Shown here piece after piece: positions 23,330-35,884 of a DNA stretch of 64,000 nucleotides. The DNA is from Gordionus sp. m RMFG-2023 (Eukaryota > Nematomorpha > Gordioida > Chordodea > Parachordodidae), in NCBI RefSeq assembly GCF_954871325.1, contig NC_088778.1:13295666-13359665 (forward strand), read 5' to 3'. Position 1 is the first letter of the stretch, and each line of letters begins with the position of its first letter. The notes beneath the pieces were generated by a model. The model searched no databases, was not told the DNA's origin, and saw only the letters and a program-made list of their open reading frames with translations. The translations under genes and the position numbers were made by a program.

Positions 23330-23950
23330 CTTCATTTGTGGTTTATACGTGCATATTAAGGTGTTAAACATTATCCTAAAAAATATTTTGAAAATATTAT
23401 GATTTGACCGTATGCCGAGCTCAAAACCGACCACTTACTAAATATTCGATCGACCAAATTTGGTGTTAATATTATTTGGAAAATGTTCATTTTTGGTTAA
23501 TTTATTTATAAATACGTGCAAATCATTATCCCAAAAAATATTTTATAAATATCGTGATTTGGCCGATAACCGATTTGAAACCGAAATACTACGTTATTGG
23601 CGCTCTCCATGAAAAATTCTTCATTTTTGGTTTATAAGTGAACAATAAGGTGTTAAGCATTATCCTAAATAATTTTTTGAAAATATTAAGATTTGACCGA
23701 ATGGCGAGCTCTAAACCGACCACTTACTAAATATTCGATCTACCAAATTTGGTAGTAATATTATTTGGAAAATGTTCATTTTTGGTTAATTTATCTATAA
23801 ATACGTGCAAATCATTATCCCAGAAAATATTTTAAAAATATCGTGATTTGACCGATAACCGATTTGAAACCAAAATACTGCATTGCTGGCGTTATCCATG
23901 GAAAATTCTTCATTTTTGGTTTATACGTGTATTATAACATGGTTTATGAT
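23330..23950 (+). repeat. Foldback tandem units, left arm
   Basis: Two and a bit units of about 290 bp, inverse to those at 25780-26790. Confidence 0.8.
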
Positions 23951-24239
23951 ATGACCGAATGCCGAGCTCAATGCCGACCACATATTTTCTTTTGTCTTAC
24001 TTCTTTAGATTTTCTTTTATTTTATTTCATCTCAATTCTTTCTTCATACATATTTCTTCTCTCTTCCTTTTTGCTACTTTTTATATCTTCTCTTATCTTT
24101 TTTCTTTCTAATCATAACAGTTTATCAATGATTTATAGATGTAGATTTCAGCAATTTATTACACTCGAAATAGAATACAATAAAATAAAATATTCGATAT
24201 TTGCGAATAGATATTTATAAAAAATAGCCTTATTTAAAG

Positions 24240-24870
24240 ATTTTCTATTACATGAACATTATGTGCGAAGTTTGAAAGCTTTAGAACCTAGAGACTGCAA
24301 CCGAATATGATAGTGGTAAGCATGGCCAGAACTTCTAAGCCCATCACTATGAACTTCTCGAGAGGGTATAGATTCTAGCCAAATATGCCTTCTTAGTATC
24401 GAGTTACTTATGATCAAAATAAATGTAAATTAGAATCCCGATACTTGAAATATTCAATTTCTTCGCTCGTTTTGATTTTAATTAATCTCTAGTGAAAAGG
24501 TCGATCTTCAAATAATTTGATTATCCATGTAAGAACTCAATCATATATTTTTCGAAGATATGCTCTAGGTAATTATAGATCAGAGCATTGCAAAGCGTCC
24601 TTCCTTTTATTATGAAATCCATTTAACTTTAGCCACAATCAAACTATGTATAACATTATAAAATTTAATGACAATAATTAAATAATGATTTATAAAAATC
24701 TTTATTGTTTTTATAAAAAATTGTAGAAAGCATCGTTGTATATTTTATGATTTTAATATTTTATTAACTAATTAAATACGATGTTACGTTTATAAAAAAT
24801 ATATTTGCTCTATATCCAAAATATAAGAGAAGCCAAAAAATACATTAAAAATACAAAAAGTATTTATTAA
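24240..24870. other. Unique interior of the foldback element
   Basis: Mostly unique AT-rich sequence between the arms. Nothing coding was recognised. Confidence 0.4.
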
Positions 24871-25115
24871 GGCTGTGTCCAAAGTATCAAAAAAATTTAA
24901 TCGCGCAATTTGCGCAAATCTAGCGGAAAAAAAAATATAAGCCATTTTTAATGGAAAATTAAAATGTTGACCTAAATGATTTTTTAAAATTTCTATAAAT
25001 ACCAAAAAATGATTTAGGCCAAAATTTTAATTTTACATTAAAAATGGTTATATTTTTTTTCGCTAGATTTGCGCAAATTGCGCGATTAAATTTTTTTGAT
25101 ACTTTGGACACAGCC
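24871..25115. mobile_element. Harbinger-like MITE, 245 bp
   Basis: Long near-perfect inverted repeats start GGCTGTGTCCAAAGTATC and end GATACTTTGGACACAGCC. A TAA on each side (24868-24870, 25116-25118) fits the three-base TWA duplication of PIF/Harbinger elements. The arms also hold CGCGCAATTTGCGCAAAT. It could instead be a Tc1/mariner-type MITE with a TA duplication. Confidence 0.7.
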
Positions 25116-25779
25116 TAAAGAGAGACTATATATAATTTATATATATATAATATTGTTTGTATTTGTTATATAGTCCTTTGTTTTCGAACAGAAACTATTT
25201 AAATTCCTCTTAAGCGTGAGTTTCTTGCAAACATAAGGCTTTTAAATAAAAATTTAGTTGAAAAGGTTATCTTATTATGGATGAAAACAAGAATTTTTAT
25301 ATCAATTTTAATATTTTATAAATCGATCACACCCTCTCACTCATTATTAGATAGACTTGATGATATATATTATATTTTTTAAATTTTCTCAAACTACTTT
25401 ATTTATTTATCGTTTCTAATATATTATACAAGATACCCATGTCCTGAGTCAAATGCCCCGGTCCTAAGATCTTATTAAATTAAACATTGACCTTGCCAAT
25501 TTAAAAGAATGGATTTAATAAATATCAATTCAATAACTGGAAAATCATATAATAGAGGGTTTAAAATTTTTTTCGGTTCAAAATTTATAAAAATACAAAG
25601 AAAATTTTTCATAGTAATGAAATATACAAATTTACAGGCCGAGGTCATAAAATGTTGTTATCGGTCAAATCATGATATTTTTAAAATATTTTTTCGGATA
25701 ATGTTTTACACGTATTTATAGATGTATAAAAAAAAATAAACATTATTCAATTAATATTACTACCAAATTTGGTCGGTCA

Positions 25780-26790
25780 AAAATTTAATAAGTGGTCGGT
25801 TTTGAGCTCGGAATTCGGTCAAATCATAATATTTTCGAAATATTTTTTGGGATAATGCTTAACACGTCAATGTACACGTATAAACCAAAAATGAAGAATT
25901 TCCAATGGATAACGCAAGCAATGATTTCGGTTTCAAATCGGTTATCGGTTAAATCACGATATTTTTTAAATATTGCTGAGATAATGATTTGCACGTATTT
26001 ATAGATAAATTAACCAAAAATGAACATTTTCTAAATAATATTACTACCAAATTTGGTAAATCGAATATTTAGTAAGTGGTCGGTTTTGAGCTCGCCATTC
26101 GGTCAAATCTTAATATTTTTAAAAAATTATTTAGGATAATGCTTAACACCTTATTATTGTTCACTTATAAACCAAAAATGAAGAATTTTCCTTGGAGAGT
26201 GGCAGCAACGCAGTATTTCGGTTTCAAATCGGTTATCGGCCAAATCACGATATTTATAAAATATTTTTTGGGATAATGATTTTCACGTATTTATAGATAA
26301 ATTAACCAAAAATGAACATTTTCCAAATAATATTACTACCAAATTTGGTAGATCAAATATTTAATAAGTGGTCGGTTTTGAGCTCGCCATTAGTCATAAT
26401 ATTTTCAAAAAGTTAATTAGGAGAATGCTCAACACGTTATTGTTCACGTATAAACCAAAAATGAAGAATTTTCCATGGATAACGTTAGCAAGGCAGTATT
26501 TAGTCATTGGGCCGGTTTCAAATCGGTTTTCTGTCAAATCACGATATTTTCAAAATATTTTTTGGGATAATGACTTACACGTATATATAGATAAATAAAC
26601 CAAAAATGAACATTTTCCATATAATATTACTACCAAATTTGGTCGATCGAATATTTAGTAAGTGGTTGGTTTTGAACTCCGCATTCGGTCAAATCATAAT
26701 ATTTTCAAAATATTTTTTAGGATAATGTTTAACACCTAAATATACATCTATAAACCAAAAATGAAGAGATTTTGATCAATAACGCCAGCA
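25780..26790 (-). repeat. Foldback tandem units, right arm
   Basis: Three to four ~290-bp units in inverse orientation to the left arm, each with ACCAAATTTGGT and GTGGTCGGTTTTGAGCTCG. Confidence 0.8.
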
Positions 26791-27270
26791 AAATGTTCCT
26801 TACAAACTTTCTACTATTTTTCGATTCTAAACCTACTCATTAATTAAATGTCAAAGAATCCTCTATTTTTTAAATTTTTTTTAGGTTTTTAACATGTATT
26901 TACACCAAAAATACAAAAAAGCGAAATCCAATATTTATTCTGGTTTCCTAAGAATATATTTTCATATTTATGTATTTAAACCCTTCTTATGGATATAAAT
27001 TTGTTAAATTTTGTAATTGAAAAATAAAATTTAAGTTGTAATAAGCTAGTAAATATATTTTCTTTCCAATAATATTAAGTAAAAATAGAATTTTAAATTA
27101 TTTGATATTTAATATCAATTTTTTTACTTAATTAAAAATTGATTTATGTAAAATAAAAAAAATGTTTTTGAAAAATTTTTTTAAAAATATATTATATCAT
27201 CAAATTATGATTGATTATGATTAATTGCTTTTTAGCAAGAGAGTTTAGCAAGGCAGTATTTAGTCATACC

Positions 27271-28785
27271 CAGAAAAACCTATTTTGAATTGTTTTAGAG
27301 ACATTACATATTATTTTAGCTGTGGATGCATCTAATGAAGGTATAGGAGGAGCTTTGTTACAAATGGTTGATAATGTAGAAAAACCGATATTATTTTGTA
27401 CAGACAATTTAATACTGAAATTACTCTATAATAGAAAAGGAAGCGTTAGCAGTCAAATTTGGTTTGACTATATATAGAGTATTTATTAGGCCGAAAGTTT
27501 TATTATATATGGATCATAAACCATTAGTAGATTTGTTCAAAAAAGACAATAAAGAATTAATGATTACACCAAAGTTGCCAAAATGTTTAATATTAGTTGG
27601 TAATTTCGATTTTGAAATAAGATTCAGAGTGGGTAAACAAAATTGTTTACCAGATATAATCAAGATTGTTCAATAAAGAAATTGAAAACAAAGATATAGA
27701 GCCAATGATTAATAGTTTATAATATATTAACGAAGGAAGAATCCATTTTAATATTATAAGATTTTTAAAGGTAGATGCAAAAGAAAGGCCGATAAAGATT
27801 CCAAGTATGATGAAGAATTAAAGAATTAGAGCTTGTTTGAAAGGAGATACAGAATAAAAAATTGATAACAAAGACTTTAAAAACATAAAGAGGGAATTAA
27901 ATATAGAAGAAAATTGATATCGCTTAGTGATATCAAATATGTTAAGGAAAGACATTCTAGAATAGGTACATACAGGACATCAAGGCATAGAAAGAATGAG
28001 AATAAAGCACGAGAGTATATTTGGTAGCCTAGAATGAATAATGAAATAGAATAATTAGATAAGAGTTGTGAAACATGTAATCTGTGTACGAATGTACCAG
28101 CATAAAACAAGGAAGATGAATAACCAGAGACAAACGTTCCACGTAAAAGAATACTCGTAGATTTTTTAGAATAAAAAAAAAATATTTTATTATGATAGAT
28201 GCTGGTTCAAAATGGATAGATTGCCAACAAGTGTCAGTCCTATCAATAAAAGTAGCTTTATATAAGGTAAAAGATTTTGTAGGTAAATATGGATTAATGA
28301 AAACTTTAATATCAGATGGTGGTCAGCGTTCAAAGGCAAAGCATTTGACACATTTTGTGATAGATGGAAGATTGAACATTTATTATTGCCACCACATTAC
28401 TCAAAAAGTAATGGACCTGAAAGAATGGTAGCTATAGTTACAAGTTGGTTAAAAAAAGAAAAATATGGAGAAGGAAAATCGTGGTTATTGTTGTAAACAT
28501 ACAACATTACTAAGACGATAAAAGGAAATTCGCAAAAATAAGAATTGAATTAGATTTCTTGAAAGAAAAAGTAAAGCAAAAAGATAATATATATTGTGAA
28601 AAATTAAAAATTGGAAGCTTAGTTTGAATACTTCTGTTTAATGGTCTAGTTAAATGGGGAAAGGGTGTAGTAAGGAAGAATATAGGTAGAAAAAAAGTCG
28701 AGGTAGAAATTGAAGGACAAGCTGGGATATGTTCAAGACATATTAATCAGTTAAGACCTAGATATGTATATCATAAATAACAAAG
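27271..28785 (+). mobile_element. Ty3/Gypsy retrotransposon fossil, 3' part (RNase H, integrase)
   Basis: Continuation of the Gypsy pol after the foldback insertion. RNase H-like sequence lies at about 27310-27670, an integrase zinc-binding-like region at about 27950-28100, and integrase core-like sequence at about 28160-28480. A C-terminal region runs to about 28780. It is old and broken in many places. No long terminal repeat could be recognised with confidence on either side. Confidence 0.78.
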
Positions 28786-28789
28786 GGTT

Positions 28790-29095
28790 TTAAAATTGAT
28801 GATAAACATAATTGATTTGTTGTTGTAACAAGTGATAATTATGAGAATCATAATTTTAGATGTTGATAATAGACATAATTGATTTGTTTTTTAACAAGTC
28901 AGATAGAATTATGAGAATCATCATTGTGGATGTTTAAAAATTGATGATAGACATAATTGATTTGTTTTTTAACAGGTCTGATTGAATTATGAGAATCATA
29001 ATTAGATGTTGAAATTTAATGATAAACATAATGGATTTGTTTTTCAACGTATGATAGAATTATGAGAATCATAAATTAAGAGAATCAAGTAGTGT
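28790..29095 (+). repeat. 75-bp tandem repeat after the Gypsy fossil
   Basis: Four units share ATAATTGATTTGTTTTTTAA and GAATTATGAGAATCATAA. It may be the beginning of the element's 3' non-coding region. Confidence 0.7.
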
Positions 29096-29103
29096 TAAAA
29101 TTA

Positions 29104-30015
29104 CGAAAAAAATATTTTTTTAATGGAACCATAGCCCCTTGAACTAAAAATAAAATTTTGCCCCTGAATGATTTCTTTTATAATTCTATTAAGTAATATA
29201 TAGATTTAATTTTATTATTTAAAAATTAATAAGACTGTCTAAATATTTATTAAATGAATACTATTTTACATATTAGATTAGATTAATATATATAAATTAT
29301 ATTTTCACTATGTCAGCTTGCAATCAAAATTTGTGTTAAAAATAGAATATCAATATCACTCACTAAATATTAATTTAGAATTAACAGTTGAAGCTTAATT
29401 GACCATTATTATTTAAATTATTATATAACCTTAATTATATAAATATAATCATTTATTAATTGAAAACTAAAAAATTTAATATTATAATTAGCCGATATCA
29501 AAATGACTAATTAACTGTATATTTATTTTTAAATTTTATTATAATACCTATTCCTAAAAATATTTCCAAGGTCCAAATAAGTATAAGAGATTTCTTTAAA
29601 AAGTAAGTAATTAGATATATAGTTTATAATCCTCTATTATATACAATTGTTTACAAAATATTAGATAAAATGCCACTTTTATAGACGTATTTGTCAGTTA
29701 TATAATATATTACAGTTAATATTATAATGAATTTTACTAATAAATGCTTTTGATAATAAATATAGTAATAATTTGTTTGCATTTAAGTATTTAACGCTAT
29801 CTATTTAGTTATAAATAATTTTAAAAATTAAACATTTTATTATTCATCCTACAATAGATGTAATAAATTTGATATCTCTTTTCTTTTTTACTTTAGGAAG
29901 GCTATTTTTTTCTTTTTCAAAAAACAGTTTTGAGTTTAAATTTTTAATACAAGTATATTTTTGATATTTTTACAAACTACTATTATTTTAAGATATAATA
30001 TTTTTATCAATTTAC
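29104..30015 (-). mobile_element. Target copy of a CAGGGGCG-ended element, half A
   Basis: Inverse counterpart of 30915-31800 with good similarity over about 850 bp. Its outer end is about 65 bp short of the family terminus. Together with 31873-34667 it forms one minus-orientation copy, split by the copy at 30016-31872. Confidence 0.7.
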
Positions 30016-31872
30016 CAGGGGCGTCTCTAGCCTTTACAATCTCAGGGGGCTCAACTAAAAGAAAATTTATGGGGTGTCGCCCCCCATTCCCTTCATTTTG
30101 TGGTACTTCGGCCCGCTTTTGCCCGGCCTTCGGTCGGGTTTTATATTAATATATTATACTTTTTTAAAATTTGTTAAATCTGAATAATTTTTCTGAATTT
30201 CATATTTTAACATTTATTATATTATGCATACAAAATAAACTGGCATATAAAAAACAATTGATAATGGTTTTAAAAACAACATAATGCAATAATATAATTC
30301 TTAGCAACTTACATTGACAAAAGGTTATCAAACTAATATAACTCTCTGTTACTATTTTAGTCAATGTTTTATAGAATGGACTAATAAGGAAAAATTTATA
30401 GGCATAAACTAAATCAACAATTTTTGAAAAAGAGAGTATAAATGACCAATCCAAATTATAAAACTATATGGTGGTTAGAGCTTCCTCTTAGATGACATGA
30501 TGGAAGCTAAATAAGTAATCGAGAAAATTATTGTGAGATATTAAATTTCTAAAAGATTTCTTCCATTTTTAATGATAAACGACTTCACAGTTGACCATTA
30601 TTGTTTTTCTAAAATTTGCAACCATATGCTCTCAGCCGTTATAGTAATAATCTTAAATTACATAGCAACACAAATAATAGATGGTGGTAAATTTGCAGTA
30701 ATAGCCATGACACACACAATGTAAACTAATATCAGAATTTATTATGTTTGATATATTGATAAAATAAAAAAACTAAAAATCTTTGGAAGAAATAATTATG
30801 CAAATATATTGAAGCCTGGAGTTATTTACACGGCAATGCTATATAGAAATGAAATATTAACTATAAAATAAGGACCAGAATGATATGATGAAACAATTAA
30901 TATTTTATAAATTGGCGCACCACCTTGGTATATTATATCTTAAAATAATAGTAGTTTGTAATAATATCAAAAATATACTTGTATTAAAAATTTAAAACTG
31001 TATTTCGAAAAAGAAAAAAATAGCTTTTCTAAAATCACGTAAAAAAGAGAAGAAAAGATATCAAATTTATTACATCTATTGCAGGATGAATAATAAAATG
31101 TTTAATTTATAAAATTATTTATAACTAAATAGATGGCATTAAATACTTGAATGCAAATTGTTACTATATTTATTATCAAAACCATTTATTAGTAAAATTT
31201 ATTAAAATATTAACTGTAATATATTATATAACTGTCATTACATAAAGTGGCATTTTATCTAATATTTTATGAACAACTGTATATAATAGAGGATTATAAA
31301 CTATATGTCTACTAACTTTTTATAAAGAAATCTCTTATACTTATTTGGATTTTGAAAACATTTTTAGAAATAGGTATGTTAATAAAATTTATAAACAAAT
31401 ATTAATTAGTCATTTTGAACTCGGCTAATTACAATATTAAATTTGTTAATTTTCAAATAATATATGATTATATATATTTAATTAAGGTTATATAATAATT
31501 TAAATAATAAAAGTCAATTAAACTTCTACTGTAAAAGCTAAATTAATATTTAGTAAGATATTGATATTATATTTTAAATACAGAATTTGATTGCAAGCTG
31601 ACATAGTGAAAATATAATTTAAATGTATTAATCTAATCTAATAATTAAAATAGTGTTCATTTAATAAAAATTTAGATAGTCATTAATTTTTAAATAATAA
31701 AATTAAATCGATATATTACTCAATAGAATTATAAAAGAAATCGTTCAGGGAACAATTAAAAAAAATTATTTTTAGTTCAAGGGGGTGTCATTAAAAAAAA
31801 ATTTTCTTCAGGGGGCTATTCAAATTTTTTAGGGGGCTCGAGCCCCTGCGCCCTTTTCTAGCGACGCCACTG
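30016..31872 (+). mobile_element. Non-autonomous CAGGGGCG/CAGTGGCG-ended element, 1.86 kb
   Basis: The left end is CAGGGGCGTCTCTAG and the right end CTAGCGACGCCACTG. These inverse ends resemble the hAT-like MITE at 35885 (CAGTGGCGTAGCTAG). GC-rich patches next to the left end (CGGCCTTCGGTCGGG near 30120) are shared with that MITE. No transposase motif was recognised; the 84-codon frame at 30454-30200 has none. A clean target duplication is not visible. Confidence 0.65.
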
Positions 31873-32052
31873 GATTTATCCAACATAATAAATTCTGATA
31901 TTAGTTTGCATCGTGAGTATCATAGCTATTACAGCAAATTAACCAGCATCTATTATTTGCGTTGCTATGTAATTTAAGATTATTATTATAGCTGCTGAGA
32001 GCATATGATAGCATTTTTAGATAAACAATAATGGTCAATGTATAGTCGTTTA

Positions 32053-34168
32053 CAGGGTTGGGCAAATTTTCAAAAAATTGTATTCGGATACAGATACTTT
32101 ATAAAATTTTGTATTTAAGATACAAGATACTTTAAAAAAAATTTCAATAAGATATAAGATACAAGATACTTGTATTTTTTTTAAAAAAAAGTAACTAAGA
32201 TACAAGATACTTTTTTAAAAAACTTTAAATAGTCAAAATCAAAATGTATAAAGCTTTATTTTCTTATCTATTATATAAATTTATAAAAAAATATTTAAAA
32301 TAAATTGTAGAAAATAACAAATTTATTATAAAAGATAATGCGATATTCCATTTAATAATTATATAATTAGTAAATAATAATAAATCAGCATTATTTTTTA
32401 ATATTATTAATTTTTCAAATGATTTACCGTTCAATCTTTTACGATTTGGTCTATTAACCATATTAGCAAAGCTAAATAATCTTTCAACGGGGGCTGAGGA
32501 GGGTAATATTGTGTTATATTTAATAAATATTTCTTTTATATATTTATAACTATTTAACATATTCATACTCCGCCTGTCATCTTTCATATAATTTAGGACC
32601 TCTATTTCAATATAATTTATTGAATTATTAGAATTGGATGTGATACTTTTAAGGCAAAAGTAATCATCATCTTCATCAATTGAAGATTTTGTTGAAGTAT
32701 TAATTTCAATATTATTTTTAAAAACAATTAAAACTTCATGTAATAACAAATCCTGAAGGTATTTTTTTTTCTTTTTCACCATCAATCCAACGATTTTTAA
32801 AATAGGGATGAGAATAGTTGCCAAAAATGCACTTTTAAAATTGTTATCAAAATCATATATATTTTTAAATCTTTTATTTAATAATTTTCTATGGCAATAG
32901 CTAATGGTTTGCAAAATTGTAGATTGGTTTGAATTAAATTTGTAATTTTTTTTAACGACATTTAAAATTGGAGCTGATTCTCCATAATAGCAGTTGATTT
33001 CACTCTGTATTTTGTCAATCGCTATAGCCAATGGGGCCATTATATTGCAATATTCTTCTAAATATTGAATTTCAATATCTCTTAATTTAGGAAATTCTAA
33101 TTTTTGACATAATTTAGGAAGTTCGCCTTTAAATTTTAATAAACTATGAAGACTATCATACAAACTATTCCATCTAGTGCAACAAGGTGTAACTAATTGT
33201 TTTCCTAAAACTGCTTTGATAAGTTCTGCAATTTTAGGCCTATTATTTGCATTCCATAGCTTAGTACATTTAGCTATTGCAGGATGATGAATTTTAGAAA
33301 TGTTAGGAGAATCCTTAATAGCTCTCTCGACATCTGTTGTGGCAATTAGACTTATCGTATGGCACAAACAACGAATGTGTTGAGGCAATGTTATTGAGGC
33401 TTCTTTAAACCCTTAAATAAACAAATAAATAATTTTATTTGAATAAAAATTTTTACTATTTACAATATCATAATAAATTTTAAAGAAGTATTAAATAATA
33501 CTTTCAATGATTTTGAATTCTATACATTCATCATCATTGATGTCAAAGTCATTCTCTACAGCTTCCATAGAATATCCAAACTCCTTGAAAGCTTTCTTAA
33601 AGTTAGAGCCGTTATCTGTAACAGTTGCTATAACTTTTTCGACAATACCAAAGTCACGATGAATTTCTTTATTATGATCATCTTGAAGTACTTCAAAAAA
33701 TTTGCCATTAAGTATGCTTAGTTTAAATTTATTGTTATAATTTTCGGTTGAAGAATCATCTGAAGACGAAGATAAACATATTATTCTATTTTCTTCTTCC
33801 ATAATTTTAAAATAGACAGATATAAAACGATTCAAATATGGTAGTTCTAATTGTTAGCAAATTGCTATATGACGACCAACGTCATATATAAAAAATTATC
33901 TTAAAATATCTAAATTTTGATTAAATTTTTCATTTAAGTCTTAAAACAATATCATTTAAAATTTTAATACTATTTAAATTAATCAATATAATTTTTTTAA
34001 AGTATCTGTATCTTTTTGAATACAAAGTTGGTTAAGATACAAATACTTTTAAATAATATGTATCTTAGATACTGGATACAAGATACTTTCCAAAATTTTA
34101 AAAAAGATACAAAATACAAAAGTATCTTGTATCTAAGATACAAATATCCGCGATACTGCCCAACCCTG
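32053..34168 (-). mobile_element. hAT element, 2116 bp, perfect ends and 8-bp duplication
   Basis: Terminal repeats CAGGGTTGGGCA and TGCCCAACCCTG are a perfect 12-bp inverse pair. The target duplication GTCGTTTA is perfect (32045-32052, 34169-34176). Both ends carry several AAGATACAAGATACTT motifs, probably transposase-binding sites. A transposase gene lies on the minus strand. The clean ends suggest a fairly recent insertion. Confidence 0.93.
32264..33835 (-). CDS. hAT transposase, two exons, N-terminally short
   Basis: Exon 1 runs 33835-33502 and exon 2 33411-32264, with a 90-nt GT-AG intron (33501-33412). Joining in phase gives about 493 residues with no stop. The text across the junction (KIIE, then RFKEASITLPQHIRCLCHT) has the family order. 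Visible motifs are TDNGSNFKKAF (second catalytic aspartate region), CTRWNSLYDSL, and the C-terminal dimerisation block SSAPVERLFSFANMVNRPNR. The N-terminal zinc finger and first catalytic aspartate region are not seen, so it is probably an internally deleted, inactive form. The last residues after ILKNN are AT-rich read-through. Confidence 0.8.
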
Positions 34169-34667
34169 GTCGTTTATATATCATTTAAAATGGAAGATAA
34201 TCTTTTAGAAATTTAATATCTCACAATAATTTTCTCGATTACTTATCTAGCTTCCATGTCATCTAAAAGGAAGCTCCAACCACCATATGGTTTTATGATT
34301 TGGCTCTTCTTCAAGAATTGTTGATTTGGTGTAGGCCTATAATTTTGTCCTTATTAGTCCATTCTATAAAACATTGTCTAAAATGGTAACAGAGAGTTAT
34401 ATTAGTTTGATAACCTTTGTCAATGTAAGTTGTTAAGAATTATATTATTGCATTATGTGGTTTTTAAAAACTATTATCAATTGCAAATGTATGAATAAAT
34501 AAATCTTTTTTATCACTGTAATTATTTAGACGCAAAATTTTTTTATATCAGCAATCGAAAATATTTATTAATGTAATAAATCGATTATGTATTTAAAAAT
34601 TTTATTTTTAGAAATGTCTTTTTTTTAGTTGAGCCCCCTGAGACTGTAAAGGCTAGCGACGCCCCTG

Positions 34668-35070
34668 TATAAAGTTAAGGAGAGTATATTATATATATAT
34701 GTGTATAGTTTAATTCTGTTCTAGATGGCATCTTATTTTAGAGTAGGAAACATGATTATTAAAATAGAAATTAGGGAAGTAGATGGGTCAGTGGAGTCTA
34801 GAAAATGGTTGAGTGCGGCACAAGAAGAAACGTAACATATATATGAAATGTAACAAGAACCTCTAATACAAACCTTAGCGGATAGAAAATGGGAATCAGA
34901 AGGAAGAAAGAAGAGAAAGCTATTGGTCTTATGGAGGAAATTATGTCATGAGGGCATGTCCCGCTACCTATGTATCAAGCAATAACTCGTTGTTGTCGTT
35001 AGAAGGAAACAGTAAGTCGAATCCATCTAAGGGATCTGAAGGATATGGAGAACATATTTAAGTATGGGGG
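34668..35070 (+). other. Gene-like remnant, possibly the 3' part of the Gypsy fossil
   Basis: This stretch is less AT-rich than its surroundings. A short + strand frame starts at 34724 and ends after about 36 codons (MASYFRVGNMII, IREVDGSVESRKW). It lies where the Gypsy fossil would resume after the nested insertions, and a G-rich run comes before TGTTGTATATTC at about 35068-35080. Assignment is uncertain. Confidence 0.3.
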
Positions 35071-35876
35071 TGTTGTATATTCAAATAGTTTTTTATCAGA
35101 ATATAAATTTTTTTTTTCATAATTTTGTAAAGTTATTCAAACGAAATATTTTTAATATATTATAATCAAATGAGATTGTACTTTTTTATATTTCCAGACG
35201 AATTTTGATGTTAAAAAAGAATTGTTATAAAATTTGAATAATTAGTTAAGGTTCATAAAAAGTTTATATAAAGAAAGAAATTTTATTTATAATTATTATT
35301 GTTTTATTTTACTTTCAAATTTTGTAACATTAGTTTTATTTAATGATAAAATAAATTTATATTTATGCTCAGTCTCTTAGACCACGAATTAGAAAAATAT
35401 ATCAAATTAAACATTTAATAGTCGAATTTAAATCTTAATTAAAATAATAACTCAACTAAGATTAAGATAATTTAAAGTGTACCCACCTATGCGTTAAACG
35501 GACAATAGTGCAAACTTCTTTATTTTAAAATAAACTAATCAGAATATCCAGAATTGACTTATAGCTATTACAGATACAAAATCAAGATCTTTACGAGAAA
35601 TAGGCATATAAATTGGTTTTTAAAAATAAATTTATTAATTTTTATACTTATCGATTATCTTGTTTCTTTGCTAATAGAAAATTTAATTAAATTGTTTTTA
35701 AAAATTATATATTCAGAAATTAATAAATTTCTTAACTAAAAAATAAATGAAGTTTATTTTACTAAAATATTTTAAAACAATTGTTATAATACATATGGAT
35801 AGACTTGTAAAACCTTTTTTCAAAATTCATACTCGGATTTTTTTACAAAAATAAAAAAATATAATGTCTTGTATGT
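35071..35876. other. No recognisable feature
   Basis: Very AT-rich. The 61-codon frame at 35554-35739 has no motif and is probably chance. Confidence 0.4.
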
Positions 35877-35884
35877 AGTAGATT

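Larger units (their letters stand above)
22820..27270. mobile_element. 4.45-kb foldback DNA element inserted in the Gypsy fossil
   Basis: Both ends start GGTATGACTAAATACTGCCT in inverse orientation. Homology between the arms runs on for more than a kilobase, including several GCCTTGCTAAA motifs at the very ends. Inside each arm is a ~290-bp tandem unit, with about two copies on the left (23330-23950) and three to four on the right (25780-26790). Unit phrases are GAGCTCAAAACCGACCACTT, CCAAATTTGGT and CCGATAACCGATTTGAAACC. No transposase is present. Open frames such as those at 23864-24220 and 25509-26598 are repeat by-products. No clear target duplication was found. Confidence 0.82.
31873..34667 (-). 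mobile_element. Target copy of the CAGGGGCG-ended element, half B
   Basis: The inverse of 30140-30760, interrupted by the hAT at 32053-34168. It ends CTAGCGACGCCCCTG at 34667. Text such as GTCAATGTAAGTTG and the ATATGGTTTTATGATTTGG region mirrors 30300-30470. Confidence 0.7.

Noticed and set aside
23864-24220. 118-codon + strand frame with hydrophobic stretches
   Set aside because: It lies in the foldback arm, starts inside a tandem unit and continues into T-rich sequence, which always looks hydrophobic. No family features.
24790-25005. 71-codon minus-strand frame
   Set aside because: It overlaps the palindromic MITE and has no motif.
28790-29095. Long terminal repeat of the Gypsy fossil
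   Set aside because: It is a 75-bp tandem with no matching copy upstream of 21440, so I do not call it an LTR.
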